Of a DNA stretch of 64,000 nucleotides, positions 9,047 to 19,677 are shown in pieces. Source of the DNA: DASXTC01 sp036505635 (GTDB lineage: Bacteria > Acidobacteriota > Polarisedimenticolia > JACPZX01 > DASXTC01). Within the stretch, counting starts at the first letter, position 1; each line of letters opens with the position of its first letter. The position numbers and the translations under genes were made by a program. The notes under the pieces are model-generated. The model searched no databases. It was not told where the DNA came from and was given only the letters and a program-made list of their open reading frames with translations. The stretch is taken from the NCBI GenBank assembly GCA_036505635.1, contig DASXTC010000037.1:97570-161569 (forward strand). Reading direction: 5' to 3'.

Positions 9047-9466
9047 TCAGCCACGTCGCGGCTGGATCCGTGTACGGACGAAGTCGATGATCTCCTGCGT
9101 GGAGGCCCCCGGCGTGAAGATCTCCCGGACGCCGGCCTTCTTCAGATCCACGATATCCTCCTCGGGGATGATGCCGCCGGCGACCAGCGCCACGTCCTGC
9201 GCCCCCTTCTCCCTGAGCAGATCGAGGACCCGCTGCAGCAGCGTCATGTGGGCGCCGGAGAGGATGGAGAGCGCCACCGCGTCGACGTCCTCCTGGATCG
9301 CCGTGTTGACCACCATCTCGGGGGTCTGGTGAAGGCCCGTGTAGATCACCTCGAACCCGGCGTCCCGCAGCGCCCGCGCGACGATCTTGGCGCCGCGATC
9401 GTGTCCGTCGAGGCCGACCTTGCCCACCAGGAGCCTGATCCGTCTTTCCTTCGTCGCTGATGTCAC
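9047..9466 (-). CDS. mcmA2: Methylmalonyl-CoA mutase, cobalamin-binding small subunit
   Basis: The 139-aa product binds adenosylcobalamin. It has the base-off motif D-x-H-x-x-G (LDGHDRGAK, Asp20/His22/Gly25), then SILSGAHM and VAGGIIPEED, in the order expected for the B12 domain. In many bacteria this domain is fused to the catalytic barrel; here it is a separate gene 33 bp downstream of the large subunit. Together they interconvert methylmalonyl-CoA and succinyl-CoA, usually in propionate and branched-chain amino acid breakdown. Confidence 0.93.
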   Translation of the reverse strand: MTSATKERRIRLLVGKVGLDGHDRGAKIVARALRDAGFEVIYTGLHQTPEMVVNTAIQEDVDAVALSILSGAHMTLLQRVLDLLREKGAQDVALVAGGIIPEEDIVDLKKAGVREIFTPGASTQEIIDFVRTRIQPRRG

Positions 9467-9499
9467 GCCGGTCTTCTCCCCCTTACCTCGATGCCGCCA

Positions 9500-11182
<1,683 letters not shown>

Positions 11183-11210
11183 CGTTTCTCTCCAGTCTCC
11201 GGTGATGGAC

Positions 11211-12365
11211 TCAGGACGATCCGAGGAGCTTTCGCGCGATGATCAGCCGCTGGATCTCGGAAGTGCCCTCGTAGATGGTGGTGACCCGCGCGTCGCGGTA
11301 GATGCGCTCCACCGCGTACTCCTTCGAGTATCCGTAGCCGCCGTGGATCTGCACCGCCCGGTAGGCGACGCGATTGCACATCTCGGAAGCGTACAGCTTC
11401 GCCATCGAGGCCTCGCGCGCGAAGTCGCCGGCGCCTGCCGAGGCGTCCTTTTTGCCGGCGGCACGGTGCGTGAGAAGGCGCGCGGCGTCGATCTCCATCG
11501 CCATGTCTGCCAGCATGAAGCGAATCGCCTGGAACGCGGCTATGGGGCGGTCGAAGGCCGAGCGGGTCTGAGCGTAGCGGCGCGCCTCGTCGAAGGCCCC
11601 CTGCGCGATCCCCACCGCCTGCGCCGCGATGCCCACGCGGCCGCCGTCGAGAGTCCACAGCGCGATCCTCAGCCCCATCCCCTCCTCGCCGAGCAGGTTC
11701 TCCGCCGGGACCTCGCAGTCGACCAGGTTGATCATCCCCGTGACGGACGAACGCAGCCCCATCTTCTCCTCGTCCTTGCCGAAGGAGAATCCCGCCATGG
11801 AGGGCTCCACGAGGAAGGCGGAGATGCCGCGGCTTCCCGCCGCCGGGTCGGTCACGGCCATCAGCACGAAGACGCCACCGACCCGGGCGTTTGTGATCCA
11901 GGACTTGGCGCCGTTGAGGATGTAGCGGTCGCCGCGCCGCACGGCGCGCGCCTTGACGGCGGCGGCGTCGGAGCCGCACCCTGCCTCGGTCAGCGCGAAC
12001 CCGCCGATGATCTCGCCTCTCGCCATGCGGGGCAGGTAGCGTTTCTTCTGGGCGGCGGTGCCGAACCGCGCGATGGGCGCCGCGGCTGCGGAGTTGTGGA
12101 CGCTGACGGTGACCGCCGTGGAGGCGCAGACCCGGGCGATCTCCTCCATGACGAGACAGATCCCGACGGTGTCGAGCGCCGTCCCTCCGTGCTCCTGCGG
12201 GATAGTCGTCCCGAGAATCCCCAGATCCCCCAGCCTCGCGACGATCCTGGCGGGAAACTCCCCGCGGCGCTCCAGCGAATCGACCACCGGCCGCATCTCC
12301 CGCTCGGCGAACTCGCGGACCATGTCCCGCAGCATCCGGTGGTCTTCGCCGAGGGTGAAGTCCAT
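11211..12365 (-). CDS. Acyl-CoA dehydrogenase (second of tandem pair)
   Basis: The 384-aa flavoprotein starts MDFTLGEDHRMLRDMVREFA. ALTEAGCGSDAA and the C-terminal QIHGGYGYSKEYAVERIYRD and YEGTSEIQRLIIAR are classic acyl-CoA dehydrogenase signatures. It oxidises an acyl-CoA to the 2-enoyl-CoA and passes electrons to ETF. I chose the ATG at 12365; the longer frame up to 13550 merely reads through the other dehydrogenase gene in the wrong frame. Chain-length specificity cannot be told from the sequence. Confidence 0.93.
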   Translation of the reverse strand: MDFTLGEDHRMLRDMVREFAEREMRPVVDSLERRGEFPARIVARLGDLGILGTTIPQEHGGTALDTVGICLVMEEIARVCASTAVTVSVHNSAAAAPIARFGTAAQKKRYLPRMARGEIIGGFALTEAGCGSDAAAVKARAVRRGDRYILNGAKSWITNARVGGVFVLMAVTDPAAGSRGISAFLVEPSMAGFSFGKDEEKMGLRSSVTGMINLVDCEVPAENLLGEEGMGLRIALWTLDGGRVGIAAQAVGIAQGAFDEARRYAQTRSAFDRPIAAFQAIRFMLADMAMEIDAARLLTHRAAGKKDASAGAGDFAREASMAKLYASEMCNRVAYRAVQIHGGYGYSKEYAVERIYRDARVTTIYEGTSEIQRLIIARKLLGSS

Positions 12366-12388
12366 CGAGAGTCCCGCTCCGGCCGGCG

Positions 12389-13534
12389 TCAGCCCTTGAG
12401 AATCTGTCCCGAGATCACGAGCCTCTGGACTTCGGAGGTCCCCTCGTAGATCTCGCAGATGCGTGCGTCGCGGAAGTAGCGCTCGACCGGATACTCGTTG
12501 ATGTACCCATAGCCGCCGAACACCTGCACCGCCTTGTACGCCACGCGGTTGGCCACCTCGGAGGCGAAGAGCTTGGCCATCGAAGCCTCCAGCGTGTAGC
12601 GCTCCTGCGTGTCCTTGGCGCGGGCGGCGCGGTAGGCCAGCAGCCGCGCGGCGTCGATCTCCGTCGCCATGTCCGCCAGGTAGAACTGGATCACCTGGTG
12701 CTGGGAGATCGGCACGCCGAACTGCTTGCGCTCCTTCGAGTAACGCAGGGCCTCCTCGAAGGCGCCCTGCGCGATCCCGAGCGCCTGGGCCGCGATCCCG
12801 ATGCGCCCGCCGTCGAGCGTGTGCAGGGCGATCCCGAAGCCTTTGTGGAGCTCGCCCAGCATGTTCTCCCTCGGGATCTCGCAGTTCTGCAGCACGATCT
12901 CGACGGAGCCCGAGGATGTGATGCCCAGCTTGGTCTCCGGCTTTCCGGTGCTGTAGCCAGCGAAGCCTCTCTCGACGATGAATGCGGTGATTCCCTTGGA
13001 GGAGGGCGCCGACGGATCGGTCTTCGCGTAGACGATCGCCGCGTCCGCCGCGACGCCGTTGGTGACGAAGACCTTGCTTCCGTTGAGAATCCAGCGATCC
13101 CCATGGAGGACCGCCGACGTGCGGAGGCTTCCCGCGTCGGAGCCGGCGTCCGGCTCGGTCAGGCAATAGCAGCCGATCTTCTCCCCGCGGGCGAAGGGCT
13201 CGAGGTACTTCACCTTCTGTTCCGGAGTGCCGAACTTCGAGATCGGGTGGCAATAGAGCGAGTTGTTCACGGAGAGAACCACGCCGAGCGACGCGTCCAC
13301 CCGCGAGATCTCCTCGATGATCATCACGTACGAGAGCGAGTCCATCGCGGCGCCGCCGTACTCCTCGGGCACCATGATCCCCATGAGCCCGAGCTGGGCG
13401 CACTTGCGGACCTCTTCGATGGGGAAGCTCCTCGTGCGGTCGTACTCGGCGGCCTTCGGCCGGATCTCCGACTCCGCGAAGGAGCGGATGTTGTCCCTGA
13501 GCATCCGGTGCTCGTCGTCCAGCTCCATGTTCAT
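12389..13534 (-). CDS. Acyl-CoA dehydrogenase (first of tandem pair)
   Basis: The 381-aa product starts MNMELDDEHRMLRDNIRSFA and has YCLTEPDAGSDAGS and QVFGGYGYINEYPVERYFRD, the FAD- and substrate-binding signatures. It is a paralogue of the next gene, separated by 23 bp. It is the first gene of a leftward run that continues through methylmalonyl-CoA mutase. A good sigma-70-type promoter lies about 300 bp upstream (13835-13864). Confidence 0.93.
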   Translation of the reverse strand: MNMELDDEHRMLRDNIRSFAESEIRPKAAEYDRTRSFPIEEVRKCAQLGLMGIMVPEEYGGAAMDSLSYVMIIEEISRVDASLGVVLSVNNSLYCHPISKFGTPEQKVKYLEPFARGEKIGCYCLTEPDAGSDAGSLRTSAVLHGDRWILNGSKVFVTNGVAADAAIVYAKTDPSAPSSKGITAFIVERGFAGYSTGKPETKLGITSSGSVEIVLQNCEIPRENMLGELHKGFGIALHTLDGGRIGIAAQALGIAQGAFEEALRYSKERKQFGVPISQHQVIQFYLADMATEIDAARLLAYRAARAKDTQERYTLEASMAKLFASEVANRVAYKAVQVFGGYGYINEYPVERYFRDARICEIYEGTSEVQRLVISGQILKG

Positions 13535-13899
13535 CTGGTCGTTCCCTCATCCGGTTGATGTACCGGAACTCTTCCTCACGGGCGCGATGCAGGACCCGGG
13601 ACGGTGCACTGGTCGTCGCTCATCAGGAGCCCGGCAGGCCGACCCGACTCGGCGCGCGGAACGCATGCGTCGAAGAGACAGGCAATGGGGGAATGTGTGC
13701 CGCCTGTGGCCTCGTCGAGAATGATGACTGTCTCGTCCGGGCTGGGCGGTCTGACCGTCAGCAGCCTCGGCATCGCGTTCTGATCCAAGGGTGAACCGCG
13801 TTAAATACCTGAAAAAGTTGACAGATAGGCCCTCATGCTATCAGGGCGGGCGGAGGGGTGTCAAGGCGGAGCCCGTTGGGGGCGGGCACTCGCGGCGAC
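13535..13899. other. Intergenic region upstream of the acyl-CoA dehydrogenase run
   Basis: This 365-bp stretch separates the dehydrogenase genes from hpf. The only minus-strand frame of note encodes about 65-70 residues (13576-13788, containing MPRLLTVRPPSPDETVIILD). It has no ribosome-binding site and no recognisable family, so I do not call it a gene. A leftward promoter is listed separately. The 5' leader implied by that promoter is long enough to hold a regulatory RNA, but I recognise none; in particular, no cobalamin riboswitch box is apparent. Confidence 0.5.
13835..13864 (-). promoter_or_regulatory. Sigma-70-type promoter, leftward
   Basis: Read on the minus strand there is a perfect -35 TTGACA (13859-13864), an 18-bp spacer and -10 TAGCAT (13835-13840). 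It points at the acyl-CoA dehydrogenase / methylmalonyl-CoA mutase run and lies just after the end of hpf. Confidence 0.5.
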
Positions 13900-14466
13900 T
13901 CAGGCCTGAGGCTCGATCAGGCCGAGGTTTCCATCCTTGCGGCGGTACATGACGCTGATGCGCTGGGAGCGCGAGTCGCGAAAAACCAGGAATTCGCGCT
14001 GGGAGTCGACGAACTCCAGCGCGGCATCCTCTGGAGACATCGGCTTCATGATCAGCTCGTTGCTCCGGATGATCCGAGAGGCGCTTCCGAGGCGAAGCGC
14101 TGAGCCGTCGGTCGGAGCACCCGGACGCGTCGAACCCTCCGCCGCCGCGGCCACTTCCTGCGCGGGCCGCGCGTGCTTGCGCCTCCCGGTCGCCTTGTCC
14201 TTGAGCCGGCGCGCCTGCTTCTCGATCTTGTCGACGACGTTGCCGATGGAGGCGTAGAGATCGCCGGTCTCGTCGGTCCCCGTGAAGACGTGGTGACGGC
14301 CCTTCACGACGATCTCGGCGATGTGACGGTGCTTCTCCACGCTGAGGATGGCGTGGGCCTCCGTGACGTCATCGATCCACTTGTCGAGCTTGGAGAGCTT
14401 GTCCGCGGTGAAGTCCCGGATGGCCGGGGTGATTTCGATGTTGCGTCCCGTAAGATCCAGTTTCAT
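13900..14466 (-). CDS. hpf: Ribosome hibernation promoting factor, long form
   Basis: The 188-aa product (MKLDLTGRNIEITPAIRDFT) has the N-terminal S30AE domain (1-100), a linker, and the C-terminal dimerisation domain (MKPMSPEDAALEFVDSQREF ... DGNLGLIEP) of long HPF, which pairs ribosomes into 100S dimers in stationary phase. It follows rpoN, the usual neighbour in lptB-rpoN-hpf operons. Confidence 0.95.
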   Translation of the reverse strand: MKLDLTGRNIEITPAIRDFTADKLSKLDKWIDDVTEAHAILSVEKHRHIAEIVVKGRHHVFTGTDETGDLYASIGNVVDKIEKQARRLKDKATGRRKHARPAQEVAAAAEGSTRPGAPTDGSALRLGSASRIIRSNELIMKPMSPEDAALEFVDSQREFLVFRDSRSQRISVMYRRKDGNLGLIEPQA

Positions 14467-14495
14467 TTTCGTCTCCGGTCGTGAGCCGGGCGGTA

Positions 14496-15998
14496 TCAGG
14501 CGAACGGCGCCTTGCGGTCGGTGGAGGAGGAGATCCTCAGCTCGCCGCGATACTTCGCGACGGTCCGGCGGGCGACCTTGACCCCGTGCACCTCCTCGAG
14601 AATCTTCACGATCGCCGCGTCGGAAAGAGGATTGCTGCCGTTTTCGCTCTCGACGATGTGCTTTATCTTCTCCTTGACGCTGAGCGCGGAGATCTCACCG
14701 CCCCTGTCATCCGGCACCGACGCGTGGAAAAAGTATCTCATCTCGAAAATGCCGCGGTGCGTGTACATGTACTTGTTCCTCACGACGCGGCTCACGGTTG
14801 ATTCGTGCATCTCGATGTCGTCGGCCACGTCCCGCAGCCTGAGAGGCCGGATCTTCTCGATCCCGTGGTCCAGAAAGGCCCTCTGGTGCTTCACCAGGCT
14901 CACCGCGACCTTCATGATGGTCCGCTGCCTCTCATCGAGGCTCTTTATGAGGTGCACGGCCGAGCGGAATTTCTCCTTGACGTATTCCCGGGCGTCGCGA
15001 TCGGCGGTCTGGTTGCCCCGCTCGATCATCTTGCGGTAGGTCTGGCTGATGCGGAGGCGTGGGAGCCCGTCCTCGTTGAGGACCACGCGGTACTCCCCCA
15101 GATCGTCCTTGTACACGTAGACGTCGGGGGTGACGTATTGCGATTGCGCGCAGTTGTATTTCAAGCCGGGGCTCGGATCGAGCCGGCGGATGATCTCCAG
15201 GTGATGCTGGACCTCCTCGAGCGAGCAGCCGACCTGAGCGGCGATCTCCTGGTACCTGTGTGTCTGGAGAAGACCGATGTGCTCACGCACGATCTGCTCC
15301 GTCAGGGTGCCCCGCAGTCCCAGGTGCCGGAGCTGGAGCGTGAGGCACTCGGCCAGATCCCGCGCGGCCACACCGGCGGGGTCGAAGCTCTGCACGAGCG
15401 CCAGCGCTTTCGCGACGTCGGCCGGGCTGTAGCCTGGCTCCGTCTGGGCGACGGCGCCCTCCTCCTGCGTCCTGCCGTCGCCGGAGCCGGGGCGCCCCAT
15501 CGCCTCGATCTCCGCGAGGCTGGCGTCGAGGTGTCCGTTGTCGTCGAGGTTGCCGATGATGGCTTCCGCGATCTCCCTGAGGTGATCGTCGGTCGGCGTC
15601 ATCTCGAGCTGCCAGGTGAGATGATCGGTCAGGTTCTCCTGCTTGGTGAGCGTCGCCTCGAAGGAGGGTCCGTCCGCCGTCTCGACGGGACCACGCGGCT
15701 CGTATCCCTTGTCGAGGTAGTCCCGCCAGAAGGCCTCGTAGTCGTCCGCGTCGCCGGTGCCCCGGTCGCCCAGCGGGTTTTCGCCGTTCTTGGTCTGGTC
15801 GGTCGGCTGGCTGTCGAGCTGCTGGGGGGCCATCGTCTCGAGGCCTTCCTCGAGCACGGGATTGGACTCCAGCTCCTGATTGATCTCGTTGACGAGGTCC
15901 AGCTTGGAGAGCTGCAACAGCTTGATGGCCTGCTGCAGCGACGGCGTCATGATGAGCCGCTGGCTCATTCTCAGGTTCAGCCGCTGCTCAAGCGCCAT
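14496..15998 (-). CDS. rpoN: RNA polymerase sigma-54 factor
   Basis: The 500-aa product starts MALEQRLNLRMSQRLIMTPS, the glutamine-rich activator-interacting region. It ends with the RpoN box ARRTVAKYR (about 476-484), which reads the -24 element. The core-binding and HTH regions (LRDVADDIEMHESTVSRVVR) are in order. Sigma-54 needs an AAA+ activator, and none is in the window. It lies between lptB and hpf as in many Gram-negative bacteria. Confidence 0.97.
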   Translation of the reverse strand: MALEQRLNLRMSQRLIMTPSLQQAIKLLQLSKLDLVNEINQELESNPVLEEGLETMAPQQLDSQPTDQTKNGENPLGDRGTGDADDYEAFWRDYLDKGYEPRGPVETADGPSFEATLTKQENLTDHLTWQLEMTPTDDHLREIAEAIIGNLDDNGHLDASLAEIEAMGRPGSGDGRTQEEGAVAQTEPGYSPADVAKALALVQSFDPAGVAARDLAECLTLQLRHLGLRGTLTEQIVREHIGLLQTHRYQEIAAQVGCSLEEVQHHLEIIRRLDPSPGLKYNCAQSQYVTPDVYVYKDDLGEYRVVLNEDGLPRLRISQTYRKMIERGNQTADRDAREYVKEKFRSAVHLIKSLDERQRTIMKVAVSLVKHQRAFLDHGIEKIRPLRLRDVADDIEMHESTVSRVVRNKYMYTHRGIFEMRYFFHASVPDDRGGEISALSVKEKIKHIVESENGSNPLSDAAIVKILEEVHGVKVARRTVAKYRGELRISSSTDRKAPFA

Positions 15999-16028
15999 GA
16001 CCCGATGCTCCCCACGCTCCCGCGTGTT

Positions 16029-16757
16029 CTACTTCAGGGTGAACTGCTCTCCGAGATAAACGTCCCGGACACCGGGATCGTTCGCGAGGGCGTCCGGTGT
16101 TCCCGTCTGGAAGATTTCGCCATCGTGGATAATGTACGCTCGATCGGTGATTTGTAAAGTCTCCCTTACGTTGTGATCGGTCACCAGAATACCGAGCCCC
16201 CGCGACTTCAAGTGGGCGATGACCTGTTGCAGGTCATACCTCGCCTTCGGATCGATCCCGGCGAATGGCTCGTCCAGAAGAATGAACGAAGGGCTGGTCG
16301 TCAGGGCGCGCGCGATCTCCACCCGACGGCGCTCACCCCCCGAGAGGGTGGACGCCTTCTGCCGGGCCAGGTGCGCGATGCCGAACTCGCCCAGCAGCGT
16401 CGCTACGCGCTGGGAGACCTGCTGGGCATCGAGATTGAGTGTTTCCAGGATTGCGAGGAGGTTTTGCTCGACCGTCATTTTCCGGAATACCGAGGTTTCC
16501 TGGGGGAGGTATCCGATGCCGCGGCGCGCTCGCATGTACATCGGCAAGCCCGTGATGTCCTCCCCGTTCAGAAGGACGCGGCCGCCGTCCGGTGCGACGA
16601 GACCCAGCACGCACGAGAAGGTCGTCGTCTTGCCCGCCCCGTTAGGGCCGAGCAACCCGACCACCTCGCCTCCGTGAATGACGATTGAGACATCTCGCAC
16701 GACCCTGCGACCCCTGTAGGACTTGCAGAGGGCCTCAGTCGCGAGGGACTGGTCCAA
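16029..16757 (-). CDS. lptB: LPS export ABC transporter ATP-binding protein
   Basis: The 242-aa ATPase has Walker A GPNGAGKTTT, the LptB-type GIGYLPQETSVFRKMTVEQN, signature LSGGERRR and Walker B FILLDEPFAGID. It powers LPS transport from inner to outer membrane with LptF/G/C. The start is a TTG at 16757 placed nine bases after an AAAGGAG ribosome-binding site; this gives the normal family length and a 23-bp overlap with the upstream LptC-LptA-like gene. Confidence 0.95.
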   Translation of the reverse strand: MDQSLATEALCKSYRGRRVVRDVSIVIHGGEVVGLLGPNGAGKTTTFSCVLGLVAPDGGRVLLNGEDITGLPMYMRARRGIGYLPQETSVFRKMTVEQNLLAILETLNLDAQQVSQRVATLLGEFGIAHLARQKASTLSGGERRRVEIARALTTSPSFILLDEPFAGIDPKARYDLQQVIAHLKSRGLGILVTDHNVRETLQITDRAYIIHDGEIFQTGTPDALANDPGVRDVYLGEQFTLK

Positions 16758-18879
16758 CCCCAGGCGCTCCTTTCTGCCGTGGCTTGAGCGTAATCCACGT
16801 GCGTCCGCCGACCTCGGATTCGACGAGGATCCTATCACCCGATCTGTCCATTGTCAAAGCCAGACCTCTGACAACTTGTTGACCTGTCGAGTCTTGGACG
16901 CTCGCCTCCCTTCCGGAGCCGATCAGTTTCAACGTATCCGCCTTGGGGTCCGCTATCAGTCTGTCCCCGTTTCCCGTGCGTCCGGAATCGCTCAGCGCCA
17001 CATTGCCGGCGGCCTCCATCAGCTCGGCGCCGCCGCCGTCGGCCGAGAGCGTCACGATCATCGAGTCCGACGTGACGCGCAGGGCGCCCTGGGTCACGAG
17101 CACGCGGCCCCCGTACGCGATGCAATTCGCTCCCCGCTCGTACTTCATGGTGGAGGCCGCCACGGTCACGATCTGCTCGGAGGGATTGCCGGAAGGCCTC
17201 GCCTGGTTGGCGGGAGCCGGCTGGCGGAACGTGTTGACCACCTCGCCGCGGGCCTCCAACGTGCCTTCCGACTCGTTCACGTCGACCTCGGAGGCCTCCA
17301 GCCGGTTCTCACCCTGCCACAGCCGGACCCGATCCCTGTAGTGCGCCAGCTTCCCTTGCTCCGCGAAGGTGAGGGATCCCGCCATCACGTATATGGTCTC
17401 TCCTTCCTTGAAAAACGGGAGAGCCTGCCCCGCGGAGCCCCCCTCCACCGACTCATCGGACCTGGGAGGCTCGTAGCTCGCGCGCACGCCCCCCTTCGCG
17501 GAAAGGGTCTTTTGCCGCCGGTCGGCCTCGATCCGGTCCGCCTGGATCTTTCGCTTGAGCCACGACGCGCTGGCCGGCTTGCCCTGCTCACCCGTGAGGG
17601 TCACGATGTCGGAGTTAGGGTCCAGGACAGTGTGGCTCCCCTCGCTCCGCATCTCCCGGTCCGAAAGGTGGATCTCCCCCTGTCCTTCCAGGTTCGTCAA
17701 TGTCCCAAGGTTCGGATCGAACACGGCATCAAGATGGTCGCTCAGGAGGCGGAACCCGGCCGATTCTCCCTCGGCGGGCGCCCCCTTCAGATCGACCTCG
17801 CCCTCCGCGCGGGCGCGGGTCAGGTTGCCTCCCGTCAGATCGAACCGCAGCGTCCGCGCCGCGATGCTCGAGGGAGCGTCCCCCCGGGCTGAGTCCAGCG
17901 CGGTGAGGAGCGCGTCACCGGAGACCTCGATCGAGGTCGGCTCGGAGCCGGCCCCGAACTGCATAGCGAGGCTGAACCCTCGCATCGTCCGCGTTCCTTC
18001 CAGGGCGAGCAGCTTCCCGAGCGGTGAGGTGGTGCCCGGTGTGGAAACCGCGTGGGAGCTTTCGAGCACGAACCCCTGGTCCGCAGTAAGGCTCTGGACC
18101 CCGCCCCCCTCCAGGAAGCTCGCCACCAGCCGCGAACCCGAGAGGTTCTCGCCGCGCCCGGTGACCGCCCTGTAGTCGCGCATTTCCAAGGTGGCGTTCT
18201 TCAGATCGTGCGTGGCCGAGACCGCTTCGACCCTGACCAGACCCATACCGCCGAGCGGCATCGAGGTCGTGACGTCGCGCAGGAACCGGACGATCTGGGA
18301 TTCGATTTCGTAGGTCATTCCCACCGCGGTCCCCGTGGCGGGACCGCGTGCAAACGAGATGCTGTCCTGAGTCGTCGCCTGCCCGTCCGCCTCGTGGTAG
18401 GCGAGCCGGGGGGTCAGGAGGGTCAGCCCGTCCGCTGTTCTCACGGTCACCCCTCCCTCCAGCTGCCAGGAGCCCATTGCTTCGGGCGCACCTGCGGCGG
18501 GCGGGCCGGCCGCGCCGGCCGGCTGAAGGTCGTCGGCGGGGGCCAGTGACGAGGCGGTGGGAGCCTCGACGATCGTCTCCCGGCCCGCGGGGCCGAACAG
18601 ATGGAAGACGACGTTGGTCAGATCGAGACGGCCGTCGGTGTAGCTGCGCGATTCGAGGGCTTTCAGACGCAGGGTCGGCCGGCCCTCCCGCGTCCGCACG
18701 ATCTCGACGTTGAAGGCCTGCTGGGCGAGGCGCGCGGAGCCGGGGAGCTCCCGCGCTCCGGTGTCGCTCGGTCGGGGGGGCCCCCCGCGGACATTGGCGG
18801 ACAACGACAGGACGATCCCGCTGACGAGGCCCGCGAGCCCCAGCAGCAGGACGAGTCTGAGGCTTCGGATGAGCGCCAT
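16735..18879 (-). CDS. LptC-LptA-like fusion (LPS transport periplasmic protein)
   Basis: The 714-aa product has one N-terminal membrane anchor (RLVLLLGLAGLVSGIVLSLS) and an LptC-like segment (NVEIVRTREGRPTLRLKALE, ~55-75). Repeated OstA/LptA-type strands follow (for example ADRIEADRRQKTLSAKGGVR and CIAYGGRVLVTQGALRVTSD). LptC and LptA are normally separate proteins of about 190 and 180 aa, so this is several times longer and could bridge a larger part of the periplasm on its own. It lies directly upstream of lptB and is translationally coupled to it. Fold-level identity is good; the fusion reading is inference. Confidence 0.8.
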   Translation of the reverse strand: MALIRSLRLVLLLGLAGLVSGIVLSLSANVRGGPPRPSDTGARELPGSARLAQQAFNVEIVRTREGRPTLRLKALESRSYTDGRLDLTNVVFHLFGPAGRETIVEAPTASSLAPADDLQPAGAAGPPAAGAPEAMGSWQLEGGVTVRTADGLTLLTPRLAYHEADGQATTQDSISFARGPATGTAVGMTYEIESQIVRFLRDVTTSMPLGGMGLVRVEAVSATHDLKNATLEMRDYRAVTGRGENLSGSRLVASFLEGGGVQSLTADQGFVLESSHAVSTPGTTSPLGKLLALEGTRTMRGFSLAMQFGAGSEPTSIEVSGDALLTALDSARGDAPSSIAARTLRFDLTGGNLTRARAEGEVDLKGAPAEGESAGFRLLSDHLDAVFDPNLGTLTNLEGQGEIHLSDREMRSEGSHTVLDPNSDIVTLTGEQGKPASASWLKRKIQADRIEADRRQKTLSAKGGVRASYEPPRSDESVEGGSAGQALPFFKEGETIYVMAGSLTFAEQGKLAHYRDRVRLWQGENRLEASEVDVNESEGTLEARGEVVNTFRQPAPANQARPSGNPSEQIVTVAASTMKYERGANCIAYGGRVLVTQGALRVTSDSMIVTLSADGGGAELMEAAGNVALSDSGRTGNGDRLIADPKADTLKLIGSGREASVQDSTGQQVVRGLALTMDRSGDRILVESEVGGRTWITLKPRQKGAPGVGPVPRD

Positions 18880-18891
18880 GGGTCCCGCCTG

Positions 18892-19677
18892 TCAACGCCC
18901 CTTGAAATCAGGCTTGCGTTTCTCGAGGAACGCGCGCGTGCCTTCCTTGAAATCGTCGCTGGTGACGACGAGGCCGAACAGAGCCGCCTCGAGGAAGAGC
19001 CCTTCCTCCAGCGGCATCTCCGTCCCTTCGTTCACCGCCTCGATCGCGAGGCGCACGGCCACCGGACCGCGCGACAGGATCGTCCGCGCCAGCTTCTCGG
19101 CCTCCGCCACCGCCTGTCCCTCGGGCACGACCCGATTGACGAGCCCGATACGGTGGGCCTCCTTCGCGTCGACCATCTCCCCCGAGAGGATCATCTCGAG
19201 GCCCCTGCCCTTGCCGACCAGCCGTGCCAGCCGCTGGGTGCCGCCGAATCCCGGAATGATCCCGAGCGTCACCTCGGGAAGGCCCAGCCTGGCGTTCTCA
19301 GAAGCGACCCTCAAGTGACAGGCCAGCGCCAGCTCGCAGCCGCCTCCGAGGGCGAACCCGTTGACGGCGGCGATGACGATCTTGCCCGAGTTCGCAAGCC
19401 GGGAGAGCACCTCCTGGCCGTACAGCGAGTAGTCCTTGCCGGCGATCGGCGTCTGCTGCGCCAGCTCGCCGATGTCGGCGCCCGCGACGAAAGCCTTGGG
19501 GCCGGAGCCGGTGATGATGACGGCTCCGACCAGGGGATCCGCGCCGGAGTCGGCGATGGCGCGGTCCAGCTCGCCGACCGTCCGGCGGTTCAGCGCGTTG
19601 AGCTTTTCGGGGCGGTTGATCGTGATGAAGGCGATCCGGTCGCGTACTTCGTAGAGCAGATTCTCGAACGGCATCAC
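18892..19677 (-). CDS. Enoyl-CoA hydratase/isomerase family protein
   Basis: The 261-aa crotonase has the oxyanion-hole strands AFVAGADIGELA and NGFALGGGCELALAC, plus the catalytic-glutamate region LGLPEVTLGIIPGFGGTQRL. It hydrates 2-enoyl-CoA in beta-oxidation. Its stop is 13 bp before the LptC-LptA-like gene, and it overlaps the upstream 3-hydroxyacyl-CoA dehydrogenase by four bases, so it belongs to the beta-oxidation trio. Confidence 0.93.
   Translation of the reverse strand: MMPFENLLYEVRDRIAFITINRPEKLNALNRRTVGELDRAIADSGADPLVGAVIITGSGPKAFVAGADIGELAQQTPIAGKDYSLYGQEVLSRLANSGKIVIAAVNGFALGGGCELALACHLRVASENARLGLPEVTLGIIPGFGGTQRLARLVGKGRGLEMILSGEMVDAKEAHRIGLVNRVVPEGQAVAEAEKLARTILSRGPVAVRLAIEAVNEGTEMPLEEGLFLEAALFGLVVTSDDFKEGTRAFLEKRKPDFKGR

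Noticed and set aside
11211..13550. A 779-aa frame covering both acyl-CoA dehydrogenases
   Set aside because: Only the last 384 residues are a dehydrogenase; the upstream half is an out-of-frame reading of the other dehydrogenase gene.
13576..13788. A 70-aa minus-strand frame upstream of the acyl-CoA dehydrogenases
   Set aside because: There is no ribosome-binding site or family, and it lies in the leader implied by the promoter at 13835-13864.
13818..13844. Rightward TTGACA with TATCAG
   Set aside because: The spacer is only 15 bp and it would transcribe antisense into hpf; the overlapping leftward promoter is better.
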